Source of the DNA: Bacillota bacterium
Lineage (GTDB): Bacteria > Bacillota > SHA-98 > UBA4971
NCBI GenBank assembly: GCA_024653485.1
Contig: JANLFY010000006.1
Span: 62,001 to 126,000, forward strand
Direction: 5' to 3'
DNA length: 64,000 nt
Positions within the stretch are counted from its first letter, which is position 1, and every line of letters starts with the position of its first letter. Positions 33,243 to 43,950 of this stretch are shown here, one piece after another. A program made the position numbers and the translations under genes. The notes beneath the pieces were generated by a model, which saw only the letters and a list, made by a program, of their open reading frames with translations, did no database searches and was not told the DNA's origin.

Positions 33243-34907
33243 CTACGGATCCACGTACTGGAAGATGTCGCTCCAGTGCGTATCCTGCTCGAACTGCAGG
33301 TAATCGTACCCGTAGACGCCGGCCGCGAAGTACCGGTCCGGCAGGTAGATGGAGAGCCCGTTTCCATAGGCGCTTGCTTCAGGTCTGCCCGCATAGAGCC
33401 ACGGCCCGGAGAGCGCCTGCAGAAGAGCATTGGTCTTGGCACAAATCCCATCCTTTGCGGCGGCGGACACACCGTAGGCAGGATCCGCCACGCGGGAGCT
33501 CAGCTTCCTAGCGAAGTCCACGATGTCGAAGTGCGGGTAGCCCCAGTACCGCAAGGTCTCCAGCCTGGCGGCGGCGAGAGCTTGCTTGATCCTGGAAGCG
33601 TCGGTGCCACCCGAGTTGGCTTGGATGCGGCGCACGAGTTCGTCGCTAAGAGCCTTGACCGCGGCCGCGATGCCATCGGCCTCCTCGAGGCGGAACGCGG
33701 ATAGCGTGACGCCCGAGGCGGTCCCGTACGAGGCAAGGTACGAGTCAACGACAGTCATCGCGAAGTCCCAGGGGGAGGTGCCGTAGGGATCCGCGCAGAG
33801 ACCCGAAAGGGCTTCATTATAGTCCCAGCCTTCCTCGGGTTCGAGCCCTTCCGAACCTACCGCGATGTCCGCGACCCCACGCATCTCGTATGCCACCTCT
33901 ATCATCTGCATCAGGCACGCATCGAAGCCGATGACGGCGAGGCGCGGTAGGCCCTCGAGCGCTGCGCGCACCTGGTCCAAGTCGAGCGCGCGGCCGCTCT
34001 CTTCATCTAGACAGATCGCCCGCGGCGCGACGCGCGGTCTCCGCCATATGGTCCAGCCGTCGCCGTGATCCCAGAGCACGAGCACATAGTGCTGAGCCGG
34101 ATATGACGCCATGCACCACGCGACGAAGTCGCGGAGCGACGCGGGATCCGCCATGTCCACCTCGGTCTCAGCGTTGTTCCCATCCCAGGGTGCCAACGGA
34201 GATACGACGGTGCCGTAGTCGGCCGAGCCCGGCGGGTTCGGGTCACGGGTTACGTAGTAACGCCGCGTCCCCGTCCAATCTCCGTTGCTCTTGTCGAAGC
34301 CCTTAGCCCTATCTATCTGGACCAGGATGTTCACCTCGCCGGTGGAGCCCACCTCCTCCAACTCGTTCAGGTCCGCTATCGCTGCGGACTCGAGGTTGTT
34401 GTCAGCGCACATGTAAACCATGACCGTCCATTTCCCGAGGAGGTTGCCGTACGCTCCGTTCAACGTGGTGACCTGACCGCTGCGGACTAGAACTTTCGTG
34501 TCAAGCCGGAAAGGCTCGTAAACGATGCTGACCGTCTGAGTGCCCGGCGTTATCCCGTCTTTTCTGAAGTAACCCATCGCGTCAGTTACCGCTGTGCCGC
34601 TGGACCCGGTCACGCTCACGACGGCTCCCGCGCACGGCTCGTATCCTTCTGGCGCCGCCGGCACACCGCGCCGAGCAGCCGGGGCGATCTTGAGCTCGAG
34701 CCCGTTGCGTGCGTTCTGAGCCAGACCGGCGGAGCGACTCGCTCCAGCGACCGACCGTGCCTCAGTCGGCTTGAAGACGTACCCCTCCACCGAGCCCGGT
34801 CTCGGGACAGCGCCGCCGAAGCATCCTGTGATGAGGACGCTAACAGCCACGACAGCGATGATACCCGCTATAGTCTGAGGGTTCCAGCTCTTCTCCGTCA
34901 TCCTCAT
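33243..34907 (-). CDS. Clostripain-like C11 protease lipoprotein
   Basis: About 554 residues. Lipobox VLITGCFGG near the N-terminus, a carboxypeptidase-regulatory-like beta domain (about 85-150, GYFRKDGITPGTQTVSI), then the C11 domain: MVYMCADNNLESAAIADLNE, LVLWDHGDGW (catalytic His) and VIGFDACLMQMIEVAYE (catalytic Cys). Clan CD enzymes of this family cut after basic residues and are often self-processed. It would sit on the outer face of the membrane. The start is uncertain (ATG 34907 chosen; open to 34937). It lies next to the caspase-like lipoprotein, transcribed in the same direction. Confidence 0.88.
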   Translation of the reverse strand: MRMTEKSWNPQTIAGIIAVVAVSVLITGCFGGAVPRPGSVEGYVFKPTEARSVAGASRSAGLAQNARNGLELKIAPAARRGVPAAPEGYEPCAGAVVSVTGSSGTAVTDAMGYFRKDGITPGTQTVSIVYEPFRLDTKVLVRSGQVTTLNGAYGNLLGKWTVMVYMCADNNLESAAIADLNELEEVGSTGEVNILVQIDRAKGFDKSNGDWTGTRRYYVTRDPNPPGSADYGTVVSPLAPWDGNNAETEVDMADPASLRDFVAWCMASYPAQHYVLVLWDHGDGWTIWRRPRVAPRAICLDEESGRALDLDQVRAALEGLPRLAVIGFDACLMQMIEVAYEMRGVADIAVGSEGLEPEEGWDYNEALSGLCADPYGTSPWDFAMTVVDSYLASYGTASGVTLSAFRLEEADGIAAAVKALSDELVRRIQANSGGTDASRIKQALAAARLETLRYWGYPHFDIVDFARKLSSRVADPAYGVSAAAKDGICAKTNALLQALSGPWLYAGRPEASAYGNGLSIYLPDRYFAAGVYGYDYLQFEQDTHWSDIFQYVDP

Positions 34908-35273
34908 CGACGACCCCACACTCCTTGCTGCTTCCATTCAAGGCTAGCTCTGTGATATATGCTATCACTTACCAGATTTAGGTCAAGTCACCTAGAGGCT
35001 ACCCAGGAAGGGGATACGCGAGGCTGGAACCAGGGATCGAGCGTCTCCGTCCGCATGTCTTCATTGGACTCCGTTCACTTGAAGAGGTGCCCGCACCAAT
35101 CGGGATGTTCGTGGGCGTACGTCAGTGCCCGCTTAGGCTTCGACGGCGGGGTTCTCGGGTTGTGGTTGCCAAAAAACCGCGTCTCACTTCCTGCGATACA
35201 AACAGCGGCGGCCACCCCGGTTCGGGATGGCCGCCGACAGGCGTGCCTGTCGTTGTGTGTCGATTGCTGAAGG
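34908..35273. other. Intergenic region between the two clan CD protease genes
   Basis: About 365 bases without a credible gene. It holds the terminator of the caspase-like gene (35207-35235) and a C/G-rich stretch. No clear promoter was recognised for the C11 gene. Confidence 0.5.
35207..35235 (-). terminator. Terminator of the caspase-like gene
   Basis: GGCGGCCACCC pairs with GGG-A-TGGCCGCC around a short CGGTTC loop. On the minus strand GCTGTTTGT follows. It is 39 bases downstream of the stop at 35274. Confidence 0.65.
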
Positions 35274-36518
35274 TTATGGCACCCGGTAGATGGGAATGTC
35301 TCCTCTCTCGGTCGGTTCTGCATAAAGCTGTGGCGTCTGCGATCCGTAAGGGTATCCAGTCGTACGGTTCTGCACCAGAGGCTTCGCATAGTTGAAGGCC
35401 TCGCGGGCAGTGATAAGATCGTCGCTAGGACTCGTATCCGCGGCTCGAGTCTTTATGCCGTTACACAAATAGTATGTGAATATGCCGTGCCCACCGTCGA
35501 GAGTCTCATCCTCATAAGACACCTCATCGTCATCCGACGCCATAAGCACGACGTAGCCGTACTTGTTCAGGTCGCGCGCGAGGCCCGACAGGCCCGGCCG
35601 GAAGTCCTTCATCCACGCCGGCCCGAAGGTGGAGCGAGTGACGCCCTTGGTCATGCCTCCGCTATGGCAGCTATCGAAGATGAAGAGGCAGAAATCCGTG
35701 GGAATGTGGCTCTGAATCCAGTCTGCCAACTCGTCATCAGTGATGACCTCATCATCGGCGGCTACTATGTACTCCTGCTCATAGTCGCCCGCCGGGTCCG
35801 GGTCTGGGTCAGGCTGGTGGCCACCGTGTCCAGAGAAGGTCATGACGAAGTAGTCCTGGCCGTACTCGCTCATCTTGGACCCGATTTCCTGAATCGCGGC
35901 GAGGATGCCGGCCTTGGTGGCCTCGCCGTCGGTTAGCAACTCGACCTCTCCGGCGTATCCGTTGATGCTCCAAAGCGTCTCTTCCAGTAGCTCTGCGTCG
36001 GCCACGGCGAACCTCAAGTCATGGTAGTCGTCATCTCCCGGGTCGCCGGGGTAGTCGTTTATCCCTATGATGAGATAGAAGAACGAGCCCAGCTGGGCGT
36101 CCTCGAGGTGCGTCGTCCTTCCCGCCACCACTTGCACATCCGGATACATCAACCCGTTGATGAACCTTTCGTGAGTTATGGACACGTCGTACCACCCGGG
36201 GTCCAACATCGTCAAGCGGAAGTAACCTTGGCTGTTGGAGTAGACAGTCTTTCCTCCCGGGACGGCGACCACCGTTGCACCTTGTAGAGGTATATAGCCC
36301 TTCGGGGCCTTCGAAGACCGTGAGACCATCATCTTGGGCCCAGCGCCATCGCCACCTTCGGTGCCTCTGGCGTCGCTTTGTTGGTACACGTACCCGTCGA
36401 TACTCCCATAGAGCAGAGTGCTTCGCCCGCCCCCGAAACACCCGGTGAGCGCGAGCGTCGCTGCCAGCAGCGCGATAAGCGCCGCGAGGCGGAGGGCCAT
36501 GGTTGACTTTTTCAACAT
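35274..36518 (-). CDS. Caspase-like (C14) protease lipoprotein
   Basis: 414 residues. Signal peptide with lipobox LALTGCFGG, a regulatory-like beta domain (about 65-145, GATVVAVPGGKTVYSNSQGYFRL), then a caspase fold: YLIIGINDYPG, MTFSGHGGH (catalytic His), FIFDSCHSGG (catalytic Cys) and VLMASDDDE. It is thus a bacterial metacaspase-like enzyme placed on the outer membrane face side of the cytoplasmic membrane. AAGGAGG lies 9 bases before ATG. It has the same order of lipobox, beta domain and clan CD protease as its downstream neighbour. Confidence 0.88.
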   Translation of the reverse strand: MLKKSTMALRLAALIALLAATLALTGCFGGGRSTLLYGSIDGYVYQQSDARGTEGGDGAGPKMMVSRSSKAPKGYIPLQGATVVAVPGGKTVYSNSQGYFRLTMLDPGWYDVSITHERFINGLMYPDVQVVAGRTTHLEDAQLGSFFYLIIGINDYPGDPGDDDYHDLRFAVADAELLEETLWSINGYAGEVELLTDGEATKAGILAAIQEIGSKMSEYGQDYFVMTFSGHGGHQPDPDPDPAGDYEQEYIVAADDEVITDDELADWIQSHIPTDFCLFIFDSCHSGGMTKGVTRSTFGPAWMKDFRPGLSGLARDLNKYGYVVLMASDDDEVSYEDETLDGGHGIFTYYLCNGIKTRAADTSPSDDLITAREAFNYAKPLVQNRTTGYPYGSQTPQLYAEPTERGDIPIYRVP

Positions 36519-36573
36519 CGATGCAAACCTCCTTGAATCACGAGTCTCTACAGCAAATCGTGAAAACCTTTGG

Positions 36574-37308
36574 CTAGCAAGCAGGTCGGTCCCCTCCTGT
36601 TTGCTGCTTCGGGCCGAGGACCCTGCCGTCCTTGAACCTCACGCACGGGCGGCCGTCGCATTTTGCCACGACCACCCCCACTACCTCCACTCTCGTGCCC
36701 TGATCTCCCTTGCGCCAGGGGCTAAGCCCCGGGATCGCGCCGCCAGTGACGTATATCCACCCCGTCTCGTCCTTGAGCAGCCAGTCGCTACGCGTGACGG
36801 GCGCCCCCGCTTCAGGCCCGACATCGCCGCTCCAGCCCATGTACTGGGCTCTCACCATGATCTCCTTCGAGAGAAGCCGACCCATGTTCTCGTGGATCTC
36901 TCCAACGGTCTCGACAAGCTCCATCTCGTGTTGGAGGCACTTGAGCCTTTTCGGAACGAGATCTGGCGCGACTCGAAGAAGGAGTCTATAGAGTGAGGCC
37001 AGTGCCTCGTTCAACCTCCTTTCGCGCACGGCATTATTGATCGTGGATACGCAGTCGGAACAGGGGTCCTCCAAGACGCGCGCCACCATCACGCCATTCG
37101 AGGATCCTTCCCAGGCAAGAGGCGGTCCTTCACCGCCGCCATCTGGTCCCCCAAGGGCTGGGCACACGACGGGAACGAAAGCGGCGCCCGCCGCGGCGGG
37201 CTGCGGGAACAGAATGACCGCAGCGACGGCAGCGATGGTGACAAAGACCATGAGCGCCCTATCTGAGGACGCCCCTTGCTCCACTAGGCCACCCTTCTTC
37301 CCTTGCAT
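36574..37308 (-). CDS. Uncharacterised secreted or membrane-anchored protein
   Basis: I do not recognise a family. A hydrophobic helix (ALMVFVTIAAVAAVILFPQPAAAGAA) near the N-terminus looks like a signal peptide. The mature part has a C-x2-C (DPCSDCVSTINNAVRERRLNEALASLYRLLL), a helical region and a C-terminal beta segment with WIYVTGGAIPGL and VEVVGVVVAKCDGRPCVRF, which could be a small OB-like fold. The start is uncertain: ATG 37308 or GTG 37284. It lies 55 bases upstream of the caspase-like gene on the same strand and could be cotranscribed. Confidence 0.55.
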   Translation of the reverse strand: MQGKKGGLVEQGASSDRALMVFVTIAAVAAVILFPQPAAAGAAFVPVVCPALGGPDGGGEGPPLAWEGSSNGVMVARVLEDPCSDCVSTINNAVRERRLNEALASLYRLLLRVAPDLVPKRLKCLQHEMELVETVGEIHENMGRLLSKEIMVRAQYMGWSGDVGPEAGAPVTRSDWLLKDETGWIYVTGGAIPGLSPWRKGDQGTRVEVVGVVVAKCDGRPCVRFKDGRVLGPKQQTGGDRPAC

Positions 37309-37428
37309 GTCCGCACAACAAGATATGCCGCCAGCAAGACGCTTATGAACCGCACGAACCACAGACGGAACAGACAGGTGCTTCACACTGAGGCTTGGGT
37401 CAATCAGCGCGGGCCAGTCTGGACGGGT

Positions 37429-38622
37429 TCAGCGACGCTTTCCACTCTTTTCGAAGAACCGCTCGAGTCTTCCAAGTCCCTCCTCGATGTTCTCCAGGGA
37501 GTTGGCGTAAGAGAAGCGCAGGTAACCCTCGGCGTTCGGGCCGAAGTCTATTCCGGGCGCAGTAGCGACGCCACATTCCTCGAGAATCTTGAACGCCAGG
37601 TCGTAGGAGTCGGCGGAGTACTTCCGGGCGTCTGCAAGCACGTAAAAGGCGCCGGTTGGCTCCACCGCCACCGACAGGCCGATCTCCTTGAGCCTCGGGA
37701 TGATGTACCGACGGCGCTCGTCGTAGGTGCGAACCATCTCGTCCACGTACGGCTTACACTCGTCGGAAAAGGCGGCCACAGCCGCCCGCTGCGTGAAGGA
37801 CCCCGCACATATCAGCAGGTTTTGCTGAAGCTTCTGAACAGGCCTGACGAACTCCTCGGGCAGGATGGCATAGCCCAGGCGCCACCCAGTCATCGCCCAG
37901 GTCTTGGAAAACCCGTTTATGACGAAGGCGTTGTCGGTGAACTCGAGGATCGAGTGAGCGCGCCCCTCGTATACGAGACCGTGGTATATCTCATCTGACA
38001 CGACGGGCACGCCGATGTCAGCGATGGCCTGTAGGTCCTCTGCGCTCAGGAGGTTGCCGGTGGGGTTTGCCGGAGAGTTGACCAGGATGGCCTTCGTTCT
38101 CGGAGTGACGTGGGACCGCACCTCTTCCGGGACGAACCTGAACCCGTTCTCGGCCGGCACCTTCACTCGCACCGGGACACCTTCCGCCGCGCGAATGTAG
38201 TTTGGATAGCACGAATAGCACGGATCCGAGATGATCACCTCGTCGCCAGGGTCGAGAAGGGCCTCGAAGACCAGGAGAAGCGCAGGCGAGCTTCCGGGGG
38301 TCACGATCACCCGCCGGGCGGACACATCTATGCCGTACCTCTCCGAATGGTACCTGGCTATCGCCTCGCGCAGTTCCGGAATGCCGAGGCTCGGCGTATA
38401 CCCGGTCTCGCCCGCGGCGAGCGCCCTCCGACAGGCCTCTCTCACCGGCTCCGGCGTCCGGAAGTCCGGCTCGCCCACTTCGAGATGGATGATGCTTCTT
38501 CCGGACCGCTCGAGCTCTTTCGCCCTGTCGAGCACGTCCATGACTATGAAAGGCGGTATCTCGCGAGCCCTTCGCGATTGCGCGACTCCAATGTCCGCTC
38601 CTGCCCCTGTCTTCCTCGCCAT
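37429..38622 (-). CDS. PLP-dependent aminotransferase, class I/II
   Basis: 397 residues. LEVGEPDF, LVNSPANPTGN, SDEIYHGL and the lysine motif NGFSKTWAMTGWRLGY are diagnostic of the aspartate/aromatic aminotransferase fold I subgroup. The Lys of SKTW binds PLP and the Arg near the C-terminus (YLRFSYANSLENI) the substrate carboxylate. Substrate is not determinable. AAGGGGAAG precedes ATG 38622. It stands alone and diverges from the leuS leader. Confidence 0.9.
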   Translation of the reverse strand: MARKTGAGADIGVAQSRRAREIPPFIVMDVLDRAKELERSGRSIIHLEVGEPDFRTPEPVREACRRALAAGETGYTPSLGIPELREAIARYHSERYGIDVSARRVIVTPGSSPALLLVFEALLDPGDEVIISDPCYSCYPNYIRAAEGVPVRVKVPAENGFRFVPEEVRSHVTPRTKAILVNSPANPTGNLLSAEDLQAIADIGVPVVSDEIYHGLVYEGRAHSILEFTDNAFVINGFSKTWAMTGWRLGYAILPEEFVRPVQKLQQNLLICAGSFTQRAAVAAFSDECKPYVDEMVRTYDERRRYIIPRLKEIGLSVAVEPTGAFYVLADARKYSADSYDLAFKILEECGVATAPGIDFGPNAEGYLRFSYANSLENIEEGLGRLERFFEKSGKRR

Positions 38623-38666
38623 CTTCCCCTTGATCGCGCCCCTTTCACCCGAATGCGGAACTCCGA

Positions 38667-38693
38667 TCCGGGACTCCGATCACGAGTCCCGGA
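38667..38693. other. Perfect hairpin upstream of the aminotransferase
   Basis: TCCGGGACTC, a seven-base loop, GAGTCCCGGA: a 10-bp inverted repeat 45 bases before the aminotransferase start. It may be in its leader or an operator. No T-run is present. From here to 38954 I see no gene. Confidence 0.4.
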
Positions 38694-38954
38694 CCCCGTC
38701 ATCCCACCACTGAGAGGGTCGAGGACGTCACGGCCACCCATCCAGCGCACACACGGACGTAATTCAACATCCCGAGTCATAGTCCTGCTCACGGTCCAGC
38801 CCGGCACCGTAATCCCGGGGACGACCCTTCCGCAGCCACGCGACGCGCAGCCACGCGTCGCCGCGGGCACGCCGTTCGCGCGGTCGGAAACGAGGTTCCT
38901 GCGTCGTGTCCTCGACGCCCATTCCGTGGACGCGGCGGCGAGCAGGAATCCATG

Positions 38955-38983
38955 TTGCGCCGGCAGATATGAGATGATATAAT
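38955..38983 (+). promoter_or_regulatory. Sigma-A promoter of the leuS T-box transcript
   Basis: TTGCGC, 17 bases, TATAAT. The -10 is perfect; transcription would start near 38990, just ahead of the T-box stem I. Confidence 0.8.
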
Positions 38984-38989
38984 ACGAAA

Positions 38990-39650
38990 CAACAATAGGA
39001 GCATAATAGGTCAAAGACGATGAACGGGAGCAGTAGGCGCGCGGGAGGGCCTCAGAGAACCGCCGGATGGTGCGAGGCGGTGGACTCGGCGGAGCCGAAC
39101 TCGCCCGGGAGTTTCTCGTCGAACGGCTGGTTCGCCGGGCATCACTCTTGATCGAGTGTCGCGGCAGCGAGGCGAGCGCGGTGCCGCGATGCGCCAACCA
39201 GTGCCAGTAAACGGAGACGGATCCCACCGTTACGCGGGGAGGGCATGGGCGGGTTCCGCCAAGGACTCCAAGGCGCTGTTTTCGCGGCGCGAGGAGCGCC
39301 GCACGAGAGGCCGCCGTCTCTGGGCGATGTCGAGCGTCTCACGATGAGGCTCTCGGTCAAGCTTTCGGTCAGGCTCTCGAGATGCTAGCGGCGGCAGCGC
39401 CGCGGTTCTACAGCACTCCCGCGAGTGCCCGGGTGAGTGGGCCGAGCGAGCTCGGTACGCCGAAGACGCCCGGGATGCCACGATACCGTCTGGAGCGGCG
39501 GGGCATGGCATCTGGTGGCTGCCGGAGGCTACCAGCGGCTACGGAACGGGCCGCGTTTCGGTCGTCGTTCCGGTCGCTTCGGTCAAGCAGAGTGGTACCG
39601 CGAGGGTAGCGTATGACCCCCGTCTCTCAGTGGAGACGGGGGTTCTTTTC
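38990..39650 (+). ncRNA. T-box leader of leuS
   Basis: Contains the stem I signature (GACGATGAACGGGAGCAGTAG at 39016 on), a GGTGCGAGG-type loop near 39068, and the T-box core AGTGGTACCGCG at 39591-39602, followed by a strong terminator and leuS. T-box RNAs sense uncharged tRNA, here presumably tRNA-Leu; a CTC at 39100-39102 in a GAACTCG context is a candidate specifier codon. The distance from stem I to the T-box core is about 500 bases, much longer than the usual 150-250, leaving a GC-rich insert of unknown structure. Confidence 0.85.
39617..39650 (+). terminator. T-box-controlled terminator
   Basis: CCCCCGTCTC, a six-base loop, GAGACGGGGG, then TTCTTTTC. The preceding T-box bulge would instead pair in the antiterminator when uncharged tRNA is bound. 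The 150 bases from here to leuS hold no other feature. Confidence 0.9.
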
Positions 39651-39803
39651 GGGGTCGTCATATTTGAGGGTTCGTTGAGGGTTCGTCGTTCTCTTCGTTT
39701 CCTTCGCGAGGGTTCACACCGCTAGTATTCATTAGGATTCATAAGGTTTGCGCCGCCTATGTCGGCGCACGCGTACGTATGCGAGGAGGTTGAGGGCTTC
39801 CAG

Positions 39804-42377
<2,574 letters not shown>

Positions 42378-42460
42378 GCGCGCTCCCGGTGCGGTCCGGC
42401 CCATGGCAAGACGCAGTCCACGGACGGAACCCACGGGGGGGCCCACGGGGGAGCCCACGC

Positions 42461-42491
42461 AGGCCTGGCGCTGCCAGGCCTGTTCTTTTCT
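42461..42491 (+). terminator. Terminator of leuS
   Basis: AGGCCTGGC, three bases, GCCAGGCCT, then GTTCTTTTCTT. The stem is perfect and lies 84 bases after the leuS stop. Confidence 0.9.
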
Positions 42492-42821
42492 TGACAACAC
42501 GCAGCTTCCGTCCCCGAAAGCGATGGTTCGACCCTGCCTGGTCTGGTGCACGGGCGATTCATGCAAGCTTCGCCAGCCGATACAGCGCGACGACACGGGC
42601 GCAACTCAACGACACGAGCTCAACGCGAAGGCCCGTGCAAAAAGACCCGACGCCTAGAGGAGAAATGAACGCATTGTAGAAATATATCCTACAATTCTTT
42701 GCTCCACCTTTGCGTCCCCACATTCACAGCTCTTCCAGTCGTAGGCACTTATCCCAGGAGCGTTCATCTGTCCTCAGGGGTAGCCCACGCGAGAGCGCTC
42801 GAGGATCGGGTGGTGTGCCTT
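42492..42821 (+). other. Upstream region of the plus-strand radical SAM operon
   Basis: 330 bases with no trusted gene. It holds an inverted repeat (42673-42695) overlapping a TACAAT that could be a -10 element, and GAGGAGAAATG at 42658-42667 opening a four-codon frame. A frame of 44 codons (42523-42657) with three cysteines was seen but has no ribosome site. Confidence 0.5.
42673..42695. promoter_or_regulatory. Perfect inverted repeat, probable operator
   Basis: ATTGTAG, nine A/T-rich bases, CTACAAT. It is strikingly AT-rich for this genome, stands 127 bases ahead of the first radical SAM gene, and its right arm contains TACAAT, a good -10. Repressor binding here would block transcription; no regulator gene is adjacent. 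Confidence 0.55.
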
Positions 42822-43865
42822 ATGAGCTTCCGGGTATCCGTTGGGTCCTGCTGCTTTAGTTCAGTTTCCCGCGATGGGCTGTTCGTCCTGTGGAACGTCA
42901 CAGACCAGTGTAACCTTGCTTGCCCACACTGCCACGCCAGGGCGACACGGGAATCTCTGCATCCCGAAGACATGGGGCTGCGTAGAGCTGGTCTGAAGGT
43001 CGTGATGGACCGCCTGTCGGACGTGCGACCCCGCCTTGTAGCTATCTCGGGTGGTGAACCGCTTCTGTTCCCCGAGATCCTCTGGCTGCTCCGGGAATTG
43101 AGTGAACACGGCCTTGACACCGATGTATGTACCAACGGCACGGCGGCATCACCGGAGCTCGTCAGAACGATGGCAGCAACCGTTAGACGGGTGTCCGTAA
43201 GCCTGGACTCCTTTTCACGGGAGAAGTCCGCCATTCTCAAGAGATCGCCAGAAGCGTCCGAACGCGCTTTGGAGGCGATAGACGCCTTTGTCGCAGCCGG
43301 TATGCAAGTTAGTGTCTCGGTGGTGCCTACGGGGATAACCTACGAGGAGATCGTTGCGACGGCACAGGGTTTGGCAAGGAGGGGCGTTGCGTCCATCTCG
43401 ATTCTACCTCTCATGGCGACCCGAGACACCAGCTATCGCCTCACTCCGATCGCGTGGAAGCACCTTCACGACAGCCTTCCGAGGCTCATCGACGTTTGTC
43501 GACGGTATGACGTCGAGCTCAAGCTGAAGGGTTTCCCCTTGGACGAAGAGACGATGACGCGCTGCGGGGCCGGCGAACACGTCGTGGCGATAAGCTCCAC
43601 GGGTCACTTGTGGCCGTGCGCCTTCTTCGGAGAGGACTGCGATGAAACGGATCTGATGAAGGTCACGATCCCTGAGGCATTGGCCTCGTCGAGTTTCGAG
43701 CGGTTCAGACGCGACATATCGCGGACCGCCTGCGTTGATTGTGAGCATGCATCGTTCTGCGGAAAGGGTTGTGTTGGGGTATCGTGGGTGGAGCAAGGAG
43801 TCATCGCCCCGGACCCACGATGCGTAAGAAAGACTCTCCGTTCAACGGATATCGGGCCAAAGTAA
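42822..43865 (+). CDS. Radical SAM enzyme with SPASM-like C-terminus
   Basis: About 347 residues. NVTDQCNLACPHCHA contains the CX3CX2C motif for the SAM-binding 4Fe-4S cluster, and AISGGEPLLFPEI and VCTNGT follow as usual. The C-terminus has GHLWPC and CVDCEHASFCGKGC...C, the spacing of SPASM auxiliary-cluster domains, as in PqqE and peptide-modifying maturases. The enzyme probably modifies a peptide or small molecule by radical chemistry. ATG 42822 is the likely start (the frame is open from 42699), though no good Shine-Dalgarno is visible. First gene of the plus-strand operon. Confidence 0.88.
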   Translation: MSFRVSVGSCCFSSVSRDGLFVLWNVTDQCNLACPHCHARATRESLHPEDMGLRRAGLKVVMDRLSDVRPRLVAISGGEPLLFPEILWLLRELSEHGLDTDVCTNGTAASPELVRTMAATVRRVSVSLDSFSREKSAILKRSPEASERALEAIDAFVAAGMQVSVSVVPTGITYEEIVATAQGLARRGVASISILPLMATRDTSYRLTPIAWKHLHDSLPRLIDVCRRYDVELKLKGFPLDEETMTRCGAGEHVVAISSTGHLWPCAFFGEDCDETDLMKVTIPEALASSSFERFRRDISRTACVDCEHASFCGKGCVGVSWVEQGVIAPDPRCVRKTLRSTDIGPK

Positions 43866-43950
43866 GCCCGCCAGTGGCCAAGATGAGTGATCACGCAGTT
43901 TGGTTGGGAGCCCGATCCTGACCCCGAGCTCAACAAAGAGGGCGAGACCA

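Noticed and set aside
42523-42657. 44-codon frame with three cysteines ahead of the radical SAM operon, as precursor candidate
   Set aside because: No ribosome site, upstream of the probable operator and promoter, and codon pattern not convincing.
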